Origin: UBA2365 sp964594045
GTDB taxonomy: Bacteria; Bacteroidota; Bacteroidia; Chitinophagales; Saprospiraceae
DNA length: 64,000 bases
Direction of reading: 5' to 3'
Assembly (NCBI GenBank): GCA_964594045.1
Contig: CAZQKR010000020.1
Coordinates: forward strand, 17,180-81,179
Notes under the pieces: generated by a model
Told to the model about the DNA's origin: nothing
Seen by the model: the letters and a program-made list of their open reading frames with translations, nothing else
Database searches by the model: none
Made by a program: the position numbers and the translations under genes
Part shown: piece after piece, positions 9,113 to 18,586 of the stretch
Layout of the letters: every line of letters begins with the position of its first letter
Numbering within the stretch: position 1 is the first letter of the stretch

Positions 9113-10117
9113 TTAATCGAACAAACTGTCGTAATTGGTTTTTTTGGCAGGTTCTGCCTCAAGCTGTTCCTTCAATACCAATTCATCACTTTTTGCCCTG
9201 CCGCTGTCCAACAGTAAAAGGGAACTTTTTCGTTCAAATTCTTCCAGCATAAGAAGGCCTTTTTCCTCAAAAGCACCATTTTGAAGATCTATGGTGTTCA
9301 TAAAGCTGCTGCTCAGTTCCATCATCCGTTCCATTTCACCGACTTTGGAGGCGACGTCATCTGCAATATGTTCTACGGCTGCGTCAAACATCTGTCTTTT
9401 ATCTGAATTGCCGGCAATGATGTTCATAGCGGATTTCATTGCGGAGTGAGAAGTTCTGATGGCTTTCCGTTCAACCTCTTTAACCTTTACCTGGTCTTTG
9501 GTATCCTCCAGGAGAATTTCTGAGTTGGCATACATCTTTTTCAGCATCCTTTTAAGAATATCCATTTTGGTCAGCAATTGGCTGTAATTTTTATTGACTT
9601 CCTCCAGCCTGGCAGCTTTTCTTGAGGAAAGCAACATGTTTTTTTCATCTCCGAGCTCCTTGGCTTTCTTTGCCATGGCCAGCTGTTTTTGGATTTCTTC
9701 GACATTCTCATCGTGCATACGGCTCAATTTCTGGCTTTGTCCCATCAGGTTGCCGATCTGTTCACTCAGTTTGGAGAGGTTTTTTTCCAGGTCTTCCACA
9801 TAATTTTTCAATATGCCTATTGGATCGATCGTGATGAAAAAACTGGTAATTTTCCGCATCACACTTTTATACATATAACTGACCAGGTTTCTCATTTTTG
9901 GATCAAGCACCATATAAACCAGCGCTCCGATCGCCAGGATGATCACCATTAAACCAAGCACATTCCCCATAAATGCGGTAATGGCAGCCATATTGGTAAA
10001 CAAAAGATACCCGGCACCACCGATCAAGGCGAACAAAACGATTGCGCCCAAAGTACCTTCGGGCCTCTTCCAAAACGATTTGGGTTTGAATTCTCTGTCA
10101 AAGGATTCCATATTCAT
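9113..10117 (-). CDS. Membrane-anchored coiled-coil protein, PspA/ESCRT-III-like
   Basis: The 334-residue protein has two N-terminal membrane helices (about residues 24-44 and 52-71), then a long charged helical region from about 90 to 240. The segment 'DPIGILKNYVEDLEKNLSKL' and the following A/K/E-rich helices resemble helix 1-3 of PspA/IM30 proteins, which are bacterial ESCRT-III-like membrane-remodelling proteins. The C-terminal 60 residues are acidic and low in complexity. It lies 14 bases downstream of another coiled-coil gene on the same strand, so the two probably act together. The PspA relation is inferred from pattern; a plain coiled-coil membrane scaffold is the alternative. Confidence 0.55.
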   Translation of the reverse strand: MNMESFDREFKPKSFWKRPEGTLGAIVLFALIGGAGYLLFTNMAAITAFMGNVLGLMVIILAIGALVYMVLDPKMRNLVSYMYKSVMRKITSFFITIDPIGILKNYVEDLEKNLSKLSEQIGNLMGQSQKLSRMHDENVEEIQKQLAMAKKAKELGDEKNMLLSSRKAARLEEVNKNYSQLLTKMDILKRMLKKMYANSEILLEDTKDQVKVKEVERKAIRTSHSAMKSAMNIIAGNSDKRQMFDAAVEHIADDVASKVGEMERMMELSSSFMNTIDLQNGAFEEKGLLMLEEFERKSSLLLLDSGRAKSDELVLKEQLEAEPAKKTNYDSLFD

Positions 10118-10131
10118 GATTTTATAATTAT

Positions 10132-10683
10132 TTAAAGTATGTTTTCCATTTTATCCATATCAGAAGATATGGTGTTTTCAAAATGCGTGATCGCTTTTTC
10201 AAAGTGATCACGCGTGGATTTTATTTTTTCGCGTGCTTCCTCTATTTCCTTATCGATCGATCCGGACCTCGCTTCCATGGTCAGGATATCTTTCTGAAGT
10301 TGTTCAATTTTCTGACGAAGTAGCACGATACCTTCGTCGATTTTCTGGGCTTCTTTTTTCTTTTCTTCAATTGCTTCAGCCATTTTATGCTGAAGTGCGA
10401 TTGAAAATTTTTCTTTTTCCTTTCTGATGACGTTTTGATAATGGATCGCAGTATCGATCAGGAATTTTTTTGAAACACCCAGGGTTTGGGCGGTCATAAA
10501 TGTGGTTTTATACCTGATGGTCTCATCAGGTTGGATCTCTTCCAGATTTTTGACTGAGGCTTTGAATTTGATGTAATCAAAATCTTTCAGATGAGCGGTA
10601 TTTATGGCTTTGACCAACGCGTTCACACTTTTTTCATCAAGGCTCTGGTCTATGGCAAACAACTCAAGCAGATCAATTTTCAT
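10132..10683 (-). CDS. Coiled-coil protein, partner of the PspA-like protein
   Basis: The 183-residue protein is soluble and has no signal peptide. Residues 1-85 look like a compact helical domain ('MTAQTLGVSKKFLIDTAIHY'), and about 90-183 are a continuous charged coiled coil with heptad-like spacing (IEEKKKEAQKIDEG and following). It is the first gene of a two-gene minus-strand operon, ending 14 bases before the PspA-like membrane protein. I do not recognise a family. A role as cytosolic partner or regulator of the membrane coiled-coil protein is inferred only from the operon. Confidence 0.6.
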   Translation of the reverse strand: MKIDLLELFAIDQSLDEKSVNALVKAINTAHLKDFDYIKFKASVKNLEEIQPDETIRYKTTFMTAQTLGVSKKFLIDTAIHYQNVIRKEKEKFSIALQHKMAEAIEEKKKEAQKIDEGIVLLRQKIEQLQKDILTMEARSGSIDKEIEEAREKIKSTRDHFEKAITHFENTISSDMDKMENIL

Positions 10684-11390
10684 ATAGTATCATTATTATA
10701 ATTGGTTAAATGGAACTTATTCAGGATAAATATTGTGGTCAAATCTTTTGGCTCAATGCAGTAAATTAAATAGAAAACACTGAATTCAGGATTGGTCAAT
10801 TTCCAGCGGACTTTTTTTGCTTTTCATTTAAGCTGTACCGGAAACAACCCCTGCCTGCTGCATCATGCTTTAAAAGCACGACCAACACCTGGTGCAAATT
10901 TGTTCCTTTTAAGGATACATAAAAATGTTCGTATAATTTTGAATATTGAAAGTCAATACTTTTATGTCTCTCAACACTAAAAAACTTTACAACGCATAAA
11001 ATAACTCAAAAATTCAAAATTATCCTGTTTGAATTCAATAAACATGTAAATATAAATCCAACATAACACCGGGTTATTTTATTTAGACAATATTAGCTAA
11101 TTTTGGGTGCCAAAGGAAAAATATCAGGTATTAAATACATTTCAGGTGCGAAATTGCGCCGGGAATGTATGTTTTGAATTGACTATCCTTTCCCTGTAAC
11201 TTTATATCATTGCAGTAATGTTTTTTTGGTATCAGGGCAAAATAGACCGTTTCACCAGGTCAAATCCCTGATGCAGCATTGATTATTAGCATCTTTTCAT
11301 ATAATTTATAATTGAATTTTAGGATAATATAAAATTAGTCATATCTTTGCACTCCGATTTTTTTAACTATTTAAATTTTTATTAACTACA
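10684..11390. other. 707-bp divergent intergenic region before rpsF
   Basis: This is the longest gap without a gene. Its right end carries the rpsF promoter (near 11342). At 10863-10881 there is a stem of 8 bp that contains a G-U pair when read on the minus strand, inside a GC-richer island (about 10838-10900) that stands out from AT-rich surroundings; a small RNA on the minus strand is possible but unproven. A weaker GGTGC/GCGCC hairpin lies near 11144-11160. I find no tRNA, and no coding frame with convincing sequence. Confidence 0.4.
11342..11349 (+). promoter_or_regulatory. -7 element TATCTTTG of the rpsF promoter
   Basis: TATCTTTG matches TAnnTTTG exactly and is followed by GCACTCC and a run of seven T residues. 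The same start region recurs before infA. The rpsF ATG is about 42 bases further on. The -33 element is weak. Confidence 0.7.
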
Positions 11391-11822
11391 ATGCGACATT
11401 ACGAAGTAACTTTCATCGTCGATCCCGTTCTGTCAGGCGATGAAATAAAAGAGACAGCTCAGACGTATGTCGATCTTATTACAAACGAACAAAATAAGAT
11501 CGTGCATGTGGATGAGATGGGTTTGCGTCAGTTGGCGTACCCGATTAACAAGAGATCTTCAGGCGTTTATTATTGTGTGGAATTTGCGAATGAGCAAGGT
11601 GATTTTATTCCGAAACTTGAACTTGCACTTAAAAGAGACGAACGCATCATGCGTTTTCTGACAGTGAAACTGGATAAATACGGTGTGAAGTACAATGAGG
11701 ATAAGAGAAACGGTTTGATTGGAAAGAAAAGAACTAAAGTTGATGTCAATGTTGAGCCTGTAAGAAATGCTGCAGGTTACAAGGCTGAAGAGCCGGTTGT
11801 TGTTTCAACTGAGGAAGAATAA
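11391..11822 (+). CDS. rpsF: 30S ribosomal protein S6
   Basis: The 143-residue protein begins 'MRHYEVTFIVDP' and shows the S6 core through 'DERIMRFLTVKLDKYGVKY'. S6 pairs with S18 on the platform of the small subunit. Compared with the roughly 100-residue core it has a tail of about 40 residues ending in acidic 'STEEE', which is common in this phylum. It opens the ribosomal supercluster, with rpsR 22 bases downstream. A consensus promoter precedes it. Confidence 0.97.
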   Translation: MRHYEVTFIVDPVLSGDEIKETAQTYVDLITNEQNKIVHVDEMGLRQLAYPINKRSSGVYYCVEFANEQGDFIPKLELALKRDERIMRFLTVKLDKYGVKYNEDKRNGLIGKKRTKVDVNVEPVRNAAGYKAEEPVVVSTEEE

Positions 11823-11844
11823 TTTCACCTGAAAATTTAAAATT

Positions 11845-12111
11845 ATGGCAAGTAGAGAAGATATTAAGTTTTTAAAGAATCCCAACTTAGGCGACGTAAG
11901 GAAGAAATATTGTCGTTTTAAGAAGTTTGGAATCAAGCACATCGATTATAAAGATGCAGACTTTTTGTTGCAGTTTATCAATCCTCAGGGTAAGATTTTG
12001 CCCAGGAGGATCACGGGCAACTCAATGAAATATCAGAAGCGTGTTGCGTTTGCTGTGAAAAGAGCGAGACATCTGGCTATATTACCGTATGTAGCAGACC
12101 ATTTGAAGTAA
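11845..12111 (+). CDS. rpsR: 30S ribosomal protein S18
   Basis: The 88-residue protein has the S18 core 'KYCRFKKFGIKHIDYKD' and 'ILPRRITGNSMKYQKRVAFA', the RNA-binding segment. S18 binds S6 in the 30S platform. It lies between rpsF and rplI, the usual order; there is no ssb or priB gene between rpsF and rpsR, unlike in Firmicutes and enterobacteria. Confidence 0.97.
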   Translation: MASREDIKFLKNPNLGDVRKKYCRFKKFGIKHIDYKDADFLLQFINPQGKILPRRITGNSMKYQKRVAFAVKRARHLAILPYVADHLK

Positions 12112-12143
12112 TAGTATTATTTAACAGGAAAAAAGAACAAGAA

Positions 12144-12590
12144 ATGGAAATTATATTATTACAGGATGTTGATAATGTTGGCGATAAGCACGAGATCGTA
12201 AGGGTAAAGGATGGGTTTGGAAGGAATTACCTGATTCCTCAGAAACTGGCCATCATTGCGAATAAGACCAACAGGAACAAACTTGGCCAACTGCAGCGTA
12301 TTGAAAAGGCAAAAGAAGACGCTTTGCTTGAAGTATACAGAGGTATTGCCAAAAAGATTGAAAATGAAGTGGTGAAGATCGGTGCAAAAGCCGGTACCAC
12401 GGATAAGATCTTTGGTAGTGTGACCAATGTTCAATTGGCCAATGCACTGAAAGAACAATTTGAAGTTGAGGTGGACAGGAAAAAAATCATTCTGGATGAA
12501 GAGGTCAAAACTCTGGGCGCTCATACTGCGCAGTTGAAACTGCATCCGGAAGTGATGGTGAAACTCAATTTTGAAGTCATTAAGGAATAA
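12144..12590 (+). CDS. rplI: 50S ribosomal protein L9
   Basis: The 148-residue protein has the L9 N-domain 'MEIILLQDVDNVGDKHEIV' with 'GFGRNYLIPQKLA', the long connecting helix (about 40-75) and the C-domain with 'TDKIFGSVT'. L9 binds 23S rRNA at the base of the L1 stalk. It ends the rpsF-rpsR-rplI block, and rpsL follows after only 60 bases, joining this block to the str operon. Confidence 0.97.
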   Translation: MEIILLQDVDNVGDKHEIVRVKDGFGRNYLIPQKLAIIANKTNRNKLGQLQRIEKAKEDALLEVYRGIAKKIENEVVKIGAKAGTTDKIFGSVTNVQLANALKEQFEVEVDRKKIILDEEVKTLGAHTAQLKLHPEVMVKLNFEVIKE

Positions 12591-12597
12591 TGCAAAT

Positions 12598-12611
12598 GGG
12601 GTAGTGACCCC
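12598..12611 (+). promoter_or_regulatory. GC-rich hairpin between rplI and rpsL
   Basis: GGGGT and ACCCC pair around an AGTG tetraloop eight bases after the rplI stop. No T run follows, so it is not a classical terminator. It may stabilise the 3' end or act in the rpsL leader. Confidence 0.35.
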
Positions 12612-12650
12612 GGAAGCTTTTATTATTGAATCATATTTAATCATTATTAT

Positions 12651-13022
12651 ATGCCAACTATCAATCAATTAGTTCGGAAAGGAAGAAAGATCATCGAGGT
12701 CAAAAGTAAATCGAAAGCTCTGAAAGGCAATCCTCAGAAGAGAGGAGTTTGTACCAGGGTTTATACCACCACGCCTAAAAAGCCTAACTCAGCATTGAGG
12801 AAGGTCGCCAAAGTCAGGCTGACCAACGGATTTGAAGTGATCTGTTATATCCCGGGTGAAGGCCATAATCTCCAGGAGCACTCTATCGTGCTCGTCAGAG
12901 GTGGAAGGGTAAAGGATCTGCCAGGTGTGAGATATATGATTGTAAGAGGTGCTTTGGATACAGCCGGAGTGAATGGAAGACTTCAAAGCCGGTCCAAGTA
13001 TGGAACTAAAAGACCTAAATAA
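12651..13022 (+). CDS. rpsL: 30S ribosomal protein S12
   Basis: The 123-residue protein is a standard S12 with '[18 protein letters not shown]' and '[20 protein letters not shown]', the two loops at the decoding centre where streptomycin-resistance changes arise; both lysine positions are present as in sensitive proteins. It starts the str group (rpsL-rpsG-fusA). Confidence 0.98.
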   Translation: MPTINQLVRKGRKIIEVKSKSKALKGNPQKRGVCTRVYTTTPKKPNSALRKVAKVRLTNGFEVICYIPGEGHNLQEHSIVLVRGGRVKDLPGVRYMIVRGALDTAGVNGRLQSRSKYGTKRPK

Positions 13023-13050
13023 TTTTAATGTTATATATTTATAAATAAAC

Positions 13051-13518
13051 ATGAGAAAGAGAAAACCTAAACAGCGGATCATTACTCCAGACCCAAGGTT
13101 TGGTGATGTTATGGTTACAAAATTCGTCAACAATATGATGTTGGAAGGCAAGAAGAGCACAAACTTTGCCAATTTCTATGACGCAATGGATATTATTCAG
13201 GAAAAAACGGGTGAAAATCCGCATGAAGTCTGGAAAAAGGCACTCAATAATGCCATGCCTGCGGTAGAAGTCAGAAGTAAAAGGATCGGAGGTGCAACTT
13301 TTCAGATCCCTACTGAGATCTATGCCAACAGGAAAATATCCAACGGTATGAAGTGGTTGATCAAATACGCAAGGGCGAGAAGCGGAAAGAGCATGGCTGA
13401 AAAGCTGGCTGCCGAACTGATGGCTGCCGCAAAAGGTGAAGGTGCCGCAGTTAAGAAAAAGGAAGATACCCACAGAATGGCTGAGGCGAACAGAGCTTTT
13501 GCTCATTTCAAAGCTTAA
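13051..13518 (+). CDS. rpsG: 30S ribosomal protein S7
   Basis: The 155-residue protein shows the S7 signature 'DPRFGDVMVTKFVNNMM' near the start and 'KREDTHRMAEANRAFAHF'-like sequence at the end. S7 nucleates assembly of the 30S head and lines the exit site. It lies 28 bases after rpsL and 25 bases before fusA. Confidence 0.98.
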   Translation: MRKRKPKQRIITPDPRFGDVMVTKFVNNMMLEGKKSTNFANFYDAMDIIQEKTGENPHEVWKKALNNAMPAVEVRSKRIGGATFQIPTEIYANRKISNGMKWLIKYARARSGKSMAEKLAAELMAAAKGEGAAVKKKEDTHRMAEANRAFAHFKA

Positions 13519-13543
13519 TTTCAGATAAAGATTTAATTTTAAA

Positions 13544-15685
13544 ATGGCAAAGAATAGAGATCTATCATTTACCAGAAACATTGGTATTGCAGCGCACATT
13601 GATGCTGGAAAAACCACAACTACGGAAAGGGTTTTATATTATACAGGCCTGAGTCATAAAATTGGAGAGGTTCATGATGGTGCAGCCACCATGGACTGGA
13701 TGGAGCAGGAGCAGGAAAGAGGGATCACGATCACCTCTGCCGCAACAAGAACCAAATGGAAATGGCAGAGCAATGAGTATACTATTAATATAATAGATAC
13801 TCCCGGACACGTGGACTTCACTGTTGAAGTGGAGAGGTCACTCCGGGTGCTGGATGGTACAGTTGCATTGTTTTGCGCAGTATCTGGTGTGGAACCGCAA
13901 TCAGAGACTGTTTGGCGGCAGGCAGACCGATATAAAGTTCCCAGAATTGCTTTTGTCAACAAAATGGACAGGACCGGGGCTAATTTTTTCAAGGTGGTTG
14001 AAGACATCCGTACCAAACTGGGTGCAAATGCAGTTCCAATACAGATCCCGATAGGGGCGGAAGGAAGTTTCAGAGGTGTTGTTGATCTGATCACCAATCA
14101 GGCTGTCGTCTGGAATGAAGACGATAAAGGAATGACTTATGAAGTGATCGATATACCTGAGGACCTTGTGGAAGTGGTTGAAGAATACCGCGGTAAAATG
14201 ATTGAGTCAGTTGCCGAAGTTGATGATACTTTACTGGAAAAATATTTTGAAGATCCGGACTCCATCACTGAAGATGAATTGAGGAATGTGATCCGGGAAG
14301 CGGTTATCGGAATGTTGATCACCCCGGTGATGGCTGGGTCAGCATTCAAGAATAAGGGCGTTCAGGCAATGCTTGACGCAGTATGCGCATACTTGCCATC
14401 ACCGGTTGATGTCGATGCAATAGAAGGTATCAATCCGAAAACGGATGCAGTTGAATACAGAAAACCTTCCGCAGATGAACCGTTTTCAGCACTTGCGTTC
14501 AAAATTGCAACAGATCCATTTGTGGGCAGACTGGCTTTTATCCGTGTTTATTCCGGAAGTCTTGATGCCGGATCATATGTTTTGAATACCAGATCAGGTT
14601 CAAAGGAAAGGATCTCACGGATCTTCCAGATGCATGCTGACAAGCAAAACCCGATCGAAAGCGTTGAAGCAGGTGATATTGCTGCCGTGGTTGGATTCAA
14701 GGATATCCGGACAGGTGATACACTGTGTATAGAGAATAAGCCGATCATTCTGGAGAGTATGGTTTTCCCTGCTCCGGTGATCAGTATTGCCATTGAACCC
14801 AAAACACAGAAGGATCTTGACAAACTGGGTATGGCATTGGCGAAGCTGGCTGAAGAAGATCCCACATTCAAGGTTTCCTTCGACGAGAATACCAACCAGA
14901 CTGTGATCAGTGGTATGGGTGAACTCCACCTGGAGATCATTGTCGACCGTTTGAGAAGGGAATTCAAGGTGGAATGCAATCAGGGAGCGCCCCAGGTGAA
15001 CTATAAAGAATCGCTGACTGCAACCATTGACCACACGGAGCGTCTTAAGAAGCAAAGCGGTGGTTCCGGATTGTTTGCTCAGATCTCATTTGAGATCGGG
15101 CCTGCCGATCAATCTTTCCTTGATAGTGAAGATTTCAAGGAAGGCAAGAAAAGAATGCAGTTCGTCAACGACATTTTTGGTGGATCCATTCCAAAGGAAT
15201 TAGTGCCTCCAACGGAAAAAGGTTTTCTTTCCATGATGGATAATGGTGTCCTCGCAGGTTATAAACTCGACAGTATGAAAGTCAGGATCTATGATGGACG
15301 TACACACCCTGTAGACTCAAAGCCCATTGCTTTTGAGCTTTGTGCCAAAGAAGGATTCAGGGCTGCAGCTATGAAGTGCAATCCACAGCTTCTCGAGCCG
15401 ATCATGAAACTCAAGGTAGTTACACCTGAAGAGTACGTAGGACCGGTGATCGGCGATCTCAACAGAAGAAGAGGTTTGCCCAAGGGACAGGAAACAGGCC
15501 CTGGCGGTGTGGTGAATGTAGATGTGGATGTACCTTTGTCAGAGATGTTTGGTTATGTGACACAATTGCGTACATTGACCTCAGGGCGTGCGAGCAGTAC
15601 GATGGAATTCTCCCATTATGCTCCTGTGCCGGCAAATATTGCAAAAGATGTCATTGATAAAGCAAAAGGTACATTAAAAGTTTAA
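13544..15685 (+). CDS. fusA: Translation elongation factor G
   Basis: The 713-residue GTPase has P-loop '[19 protein letters not shown]', switch II 'DTPGHVDF' and base-recognition motif 'NKMDRTGA', followed by the usual domains II-V. EF-G drives tRNA-mRNA translocation and ribosome recycling. It is the canonical long form within the str operon. No tuf gene follows; rpsJ follows after a 70-bp gap with its own promoter. Confidence 0.98.
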   Translation: MAKNRDLSFTRNIGIAAHIDAGKTTTTERVLYYTGLSHKIGEVHDGAATMDWMEQEQERGITITSAATRTKWKWQSNEYTINIIDTPGHVDFTVEVERSLRVLDGTVALFCAVSGVEPQSETVWRQADRYKVPRIAFVNKMDRTGANFFKVVEDIRTKLGANAVPIQIPIGAEGSFRGVVDLITNQAVVWNEDDKGMTYEVIDIPEDLVEVVEEYRGKMIESVAEVDDTLLEKYFEDPDSITEDELRNVIREAVIGMLITPVMAGSAFKNKGVQAMLDAVCAYLPSPVDVDAIEGINPKTDAVEYRKPSADEPFSALAFKIATDPFVGRLAFIRVYSGSLDAGSYVLNTRSGSKERISRIFQMHADKQNPIESVEAGDIAAVVGFKDIRTGDTLCIENKPIILESMVFPAPVISIAIEPKTQKDLDKLGMALAKLAEEDPTFKVSFDENTNQTVISGMGELHLEIIVDRLRREFKVECNQGAPQVNYKESLTATIDHTERLKKQSGGSGLFAQISFEIGPADQSFLDSEDFKEGKKRMQFVNDIFGGSIPKELVPPTEKGFLSMMDNGVLAGYKLDSMKVRIYDGRTHPVDSKPIAFELCAKEGFRAAAMKCNPQLLEPIMKLKVVTPEEYVGPVIGDLNRRRGLPKGQETGPGGVVNVDVDVPLSEMFGYVTQLRTLTSGRASSTMEFSHYAPVPANIAKDVIDKAKGTLKV

Positions 15686-15691
15686 ATAAAT

Positions 15692-15721
15692 TTTGTAGAA
15701 TAAAAAATAGTCGTATCTTTG
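15692..15721 (+). promoter_or_regulatory. Promoter of the S10 operon, upstream of rpsJ
   Basis: A -33 TTTG (15692-15695) is separated by 18 bases from a perfect -7 TATCTTTG (15714-15721), followed by GCGG. It lies in the 70-bp gap between fusA and rpsJ and gives a leader of about 30 bases, so the S10 operon can be transcribed independently of fusA. Confidence 0.75.
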
Positions 15722-15755
15722 CGGCCTGTTTAAAAATAAGTGAATTTTTAAGGAT

Positions 15756-16064
15756 ATGAATCAGAAGATTAGGATTAAACTCCGTTCATACGATCACAGT
15801 TTGGTTGATAAATCAACGGAGAAAATCGTGAAGACAGTGCGTAATAGTGGTGCTGTCGTGATGGGTCCGATTCCGCTGCCGACGAAAAAAGAAATATTTA
15901 CAGTTTTGCGTTCTCCGCACGTAAATAAGAAGTCTCGTGAGCAGTTTCAGTTGCGAACCCACAAGCGATTGATTGAGATATATACACCTACCCAGAAAAC
16001 TGTGGATGCTTTATCCAAATTGGAGCTTCCCAGCGGTGTAGATATCCAGGTTAAATTGACATAA
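15756..16064 (+). CDS. rpsJ: 30S ribosomal protein S10
   Basis: The 102-residue protein begins '[20 protein letters not shown]' and includes '[22 protein letters not shown]', both S10 hallmarks. S10 sits in the 30S head and also binds NusB in antitermination. It is the first gene of the S10 operon and follows its own promoter. Confidence 0.98.
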   Translation: MNQKIRIKLRSYDHSLVDKSTEKIVKTVRNSGAVVMGPIPLPTKKEIFTVLRSPHVNKKSREQFQLRTHKRLIEIYTPTQKTVDALSKLELPSGVDIQVKLT

Positions 16065-16090
16065 TTTAATTTTTTTTAGAAGAGACTTTA

Positions 16091-16133
16091 GATACGGCAT
16101 TCCATCTCCAATTGATTGTGAATGCCGCATATC
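16091..16133 (+). promoter_or_regulatory. Stem-loop between rpsJ and rplC
   Basis: CGGCATTC (16095-16102) pairs perfectly with GAATGCCG (16120-16127), and GATA/TATC extend the stem past a two-base bulge. It occupies most of the 87-bp gap and ends 18 bases before the rplC ATG. No T run follows. A cis-regulatory or processing role in the S10 operon is plausible. Confidence 0.5.
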
Positions 16134-16151
16134 TTTATCAAATATAAAGTC

Positions 16152-16775
16152 ATGGATGGTATATTAGGAAAAAAAATTGGTATGACTAGTGTTTACGACA
16201 ACACTGGTAAAAACATTGCTGTTACAGTGGTGGAGGTTACTCCTAACGTTGTTACACAGGTCAAGACTGCTGATACTGATGGTTATGAGGCAGTTCAGAT
16301 GGCCGCTGGAGAGGCAAAGGTCAAAAAGACTTCCAAAGCATTGCTTGGTCATTTCAATAATGCCAACACAACTCCTAAGAAAAAAGTGGTGGAATTCAAA
16401 AATACTACTTATGAAAGGGGTCTTAGCGAAGTGGTCAGGATTGAAGATGTTTTTGAAGAAGGAGACCGTATTGCTGCAATTGGAACTTCAAAAGGTAAAG
16501 GATTCCAGGGAGTTGTAAAAAGACATCATTTCAACGGTGTCGGTCAAGGCACACATGGTCAGCACAACCGATTAAGGGCTCCTGGTTCAATCGGTGCATC
16601 ATCCTATCCCTCCAAAGTTGTAAAAGGAATGCGTATGGCCGGACGTATGGGTGGTGACAGGGTTAAAATGAAGAATCTCAGAGTGGTTAAAATTTTCCCT
16701 GAGCAAAATATCATGTTGATCAAAGGTGCTGTTCCAGGCCATAAAGGATCTTTTATAATAATTGAAAAATTGTAA
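16152..16775 (+). CDS. rplC: 50S ribosomal protein L3
   Basis: The 207-residue protein starts '[19 protein letters not shown]', the usual L3 start; an in-frame ATG 30 bases upstream lies inside a stem-loop and is less likely. The core '[18 protein letters not shown]' with '[19 protein letters not shown]' near the peptidyl-transferase centre is present. L3 initiates assembly of the 50S subunit. Confidence 0.97.
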   Translation: MDGILGKKIGMTSVYDNTGKNIAVTVVEVTPNVVTQVKTADTDGYEAVQMAAGEAKVKKTSKALLGHFNNANTTPKKKVVEFKNTTYERGLSEVVRIEDVFEEGDRIAAIGTSKGKGFQGVVKRHHFNGVGQGTHGQHNRLRAPGSIGASSYPSKVVKGMRMAGRMGGDRVKMKNLRVVKIFPEQNIMLIKGAVPGHKGSFIIIEKL

Positions 16776-16780
16776 AAGCT

Positions 16781-17407
16781 ATGAAAGTTAATGTTTTTGA
16801 TATAAAAGGTCAGGATACCGGCAGGAGTATTGAATTGCCTGATGATTTGTTTGGTATCGAACCTAATGAACACGCAATGTACCTTGCTGCCAAGCAATTT
16901 TTGGCCAACGGAAGGCAGGGAACTGCAAAATCCAAGGAGAAATGGGAAGTATCTCTTTCGACGAGGAAGATCAAACGTCAGAAAGGCACTGGTACTGCTC
17001 GTGCAGGTTCTTTGAAAAGCCCTGTTTTCAGAGGTGGTGGAAGGGTTTTCGGACCTCAGCCAAGGGATTACAGCATTAAACTGAACAAAAAACTAAAGGC
17101 CCTGGCCAGAGCTTCTGCACTTTCTGCAAAAGCCGCCGGAGGTAATGTGATCGTTGTGGAAGACTTTGCTTTTGATAAGCCACATACCAAATCTTATGTG
17201 AATATCATGAAGAGTCTTAACCTGGGCAATAACAGATCTTTGCATGTGATCAGGGATTATGATAAAACGATGTTGTTATCCATGCGGAATATTCCAAGAA
17301 CTGAGCTTGCAGTGGTGAATGATCTGAATACTTACCAGATCCTCAAGGCCGGAAAACTGGTCTTCTCAGAAGGATCGATTGAAAAGATACGCACTTTATT
17401 CGTTTAA
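16781..17407 (+). CDS. rplD: 50S ribosomal protein L4
   Basis: The 208-residue protein has the extended loop 'KGTGTARAGSLKSPVFRGGG' that lines the peptide exit tunnel. In enterobacteria L4 also represses the S10 operon; whether it does here is unknown. It starts five bases after rplC, so the two are translationally close. Confidence 0.97.
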   Translation: MKVNVFDIKGQDTGRSIELPDDLFGIEPNEHAMYLAAKQFLANGRQGTAKSKEKWEVSLSTRKIKRQKGTGTARAGSLKSPVFRGGGRVFGPQPRDYSIKLNKKLKALARASALSAKAAGGNVIVVEDFAFDKPHTKSYVNIMKSLNLGNNRSLHVIRDYDKTMLLSMRNIPRTELAVVNDLNTYQILKAGKLVFSEGSIEKIRTLFV

Positions 17408-17425
17408 TCTTTTAATGAAAAGGCT

Positions 17426-17722
17426 ATGGCTAAGCAAATATTAATCAAACCGATCATAACTGAAAAAGCTGAAACGCTGTCTGAAAAAAGGAATCAGTAC
17501 AGTTTTAAAGTAGAAAAGGAAGCAAATAAAGTGGAAATTGCAAAAGCAGTTGAGTCTATGTTCAATGTCAATGTGGTTTCAGTGAACACAGTTATTACAC
17601 CAGGGAAGATCAAGGTAAAAGGTACCAGATCAGGTTACAGGAAAGGCATCCTTTCCCCTTATAAAAAGGCTATTGTAACTGTTGAAGCCGGTCAGAAAAT
17701 TGATCTATACGCAGACATTTAA
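17426..17722 (+). CDS. rplW: 50S ribosomal protein L23
   Basis: The 98-residue protein has the L23 pattern 'LIKPIITEKAETLSEKRNQY' and 'SMFNVNVVSVNTVITPGK'. L23 sits at the exit tunnel and docks trigger factor and SRP. It has the standard place in the S10 operon between rplD and rplB. Confidence 0.97.
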   Translation: MAKQILIKPIITEKAETLSEKRNQYSFKVEKEANKVEIAKAVESMFNVNVVSVNTVITPGKIKVKGTRSGYRKGILSPYKKAIVTVEAGQKIDLYADI

Positions 17723-17748
17723 TTTGAAAAACTATAAATTTTCAGACG

Positions 17749-18579
17749 ATGGCAATTAAAAAGTTCAAACCGGTAACTCCTTCCCTGAGATATAAATTAG
17801 GGATTGACTACTCTGAGTTGACAAAAACCGAACCTGAGAAGAGTCTACTTAAAAAGCATGAATCTTCCGGTGGTCGGAACAGTTCCGGTAAAATGACCAT
17901 GAGGAACAGAGGTGGTGGTCATAAGAGAAGATACAGGATCATTGATTTTAAAAGAGATAAAGAAGGTATCCCTGCAAAAGTGAATTCAATTGAATACGAT
18001 CCGAACAGGTCTGCTTTCATCGCTTTATTGTTCTATGCTGACGGAGAAAAAAGATACATTATCGCTCCTGATAAGCTTAAAGTCGGTGATACAGTGATGT
18101 CAGGCAAGCAAGCCACTCCAGATGTCGGTCATGCGATGTATCTTGCTGATATTCCATTGGGAACTGCGATACACTCTATCGAAATGACACCTGGAAAAGG
18201 CGCAGCCCTTGCCAGAAGTGCCGGGACCAACGGGATCATGATGGGTAGGGAAGGAAAGTATGGAGTGATCAAATTGCCTTCCGGTGAGATCAGGAAAATT
18301 TTGTTGACCTGCAAGGCAACGATCGGTTCAACTTCCAATCCTGACCACACGCTTACCGTTCATGGTAAGGCAGGCAGGAAAAGGTGGTTAGGCAAAAGAC
18401 CCAGAGTGCGTGGTGTTGTTATGAACCCGGTTGATCACCCGATGGGTGGTGGTGAAGGAAGAGCCTCAGGTGGATTACCCAGATCAAGGACAGGCATTAT
18501 GGCCAAAGGCCAAAAGACAAGAAGCCTGACCAAGGATTCAAACAGGTTAATTATTTCTAAAAGAAAATCTATTAAATAG
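17749..18579 (+). CDS. rplB: 50S ribosomal protein L2
   Basis: The 276-residue protein has '[17 protein letters not shown]', '[20 protein letters not shown]' and '[14 protein letters not shown]', the last carrying the histidine conserved near the peptidyl-transferase centre. L2 is a primary 23S rRNA binding protein. It ends eight bases before rpsS. Confidence 0.98.
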   Translation: MAIKKFKPVTPSLRYKLGIDYSELTKTEPEKSLLKKHESSGGRNSSGKMTMRNRGGGHKRRYRIIDFKRDKEGIPAKVNSIEYDPNRSAFIALLFYADGEKRYIIAPDKLKVGDTVMSGKQATPDVGHAMYLADIPLGTAIHSIEMTPGKGAALARSAGTNGIMMGREGKYGVIKLPSGEIRKILLTCKATIGSTSNPDHTLTVHGKAGRKRWLGKRPRVRGVVMNPVDHPMGGGEGRASGGLPRSRTGIMAKGQKTRSLTKDSNRLIISKRKSIK

Positions 18580-18586
18580 TTAAGTA

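Noticed and set aside
12159..12668. Long antisense frame over rplI (169 codons), with similar ones over rpsG, fusA and rpoA
   Set aside because: They lie wholly opposite highly conserved ribosomal genes, have no start context and give no recognisable protein.
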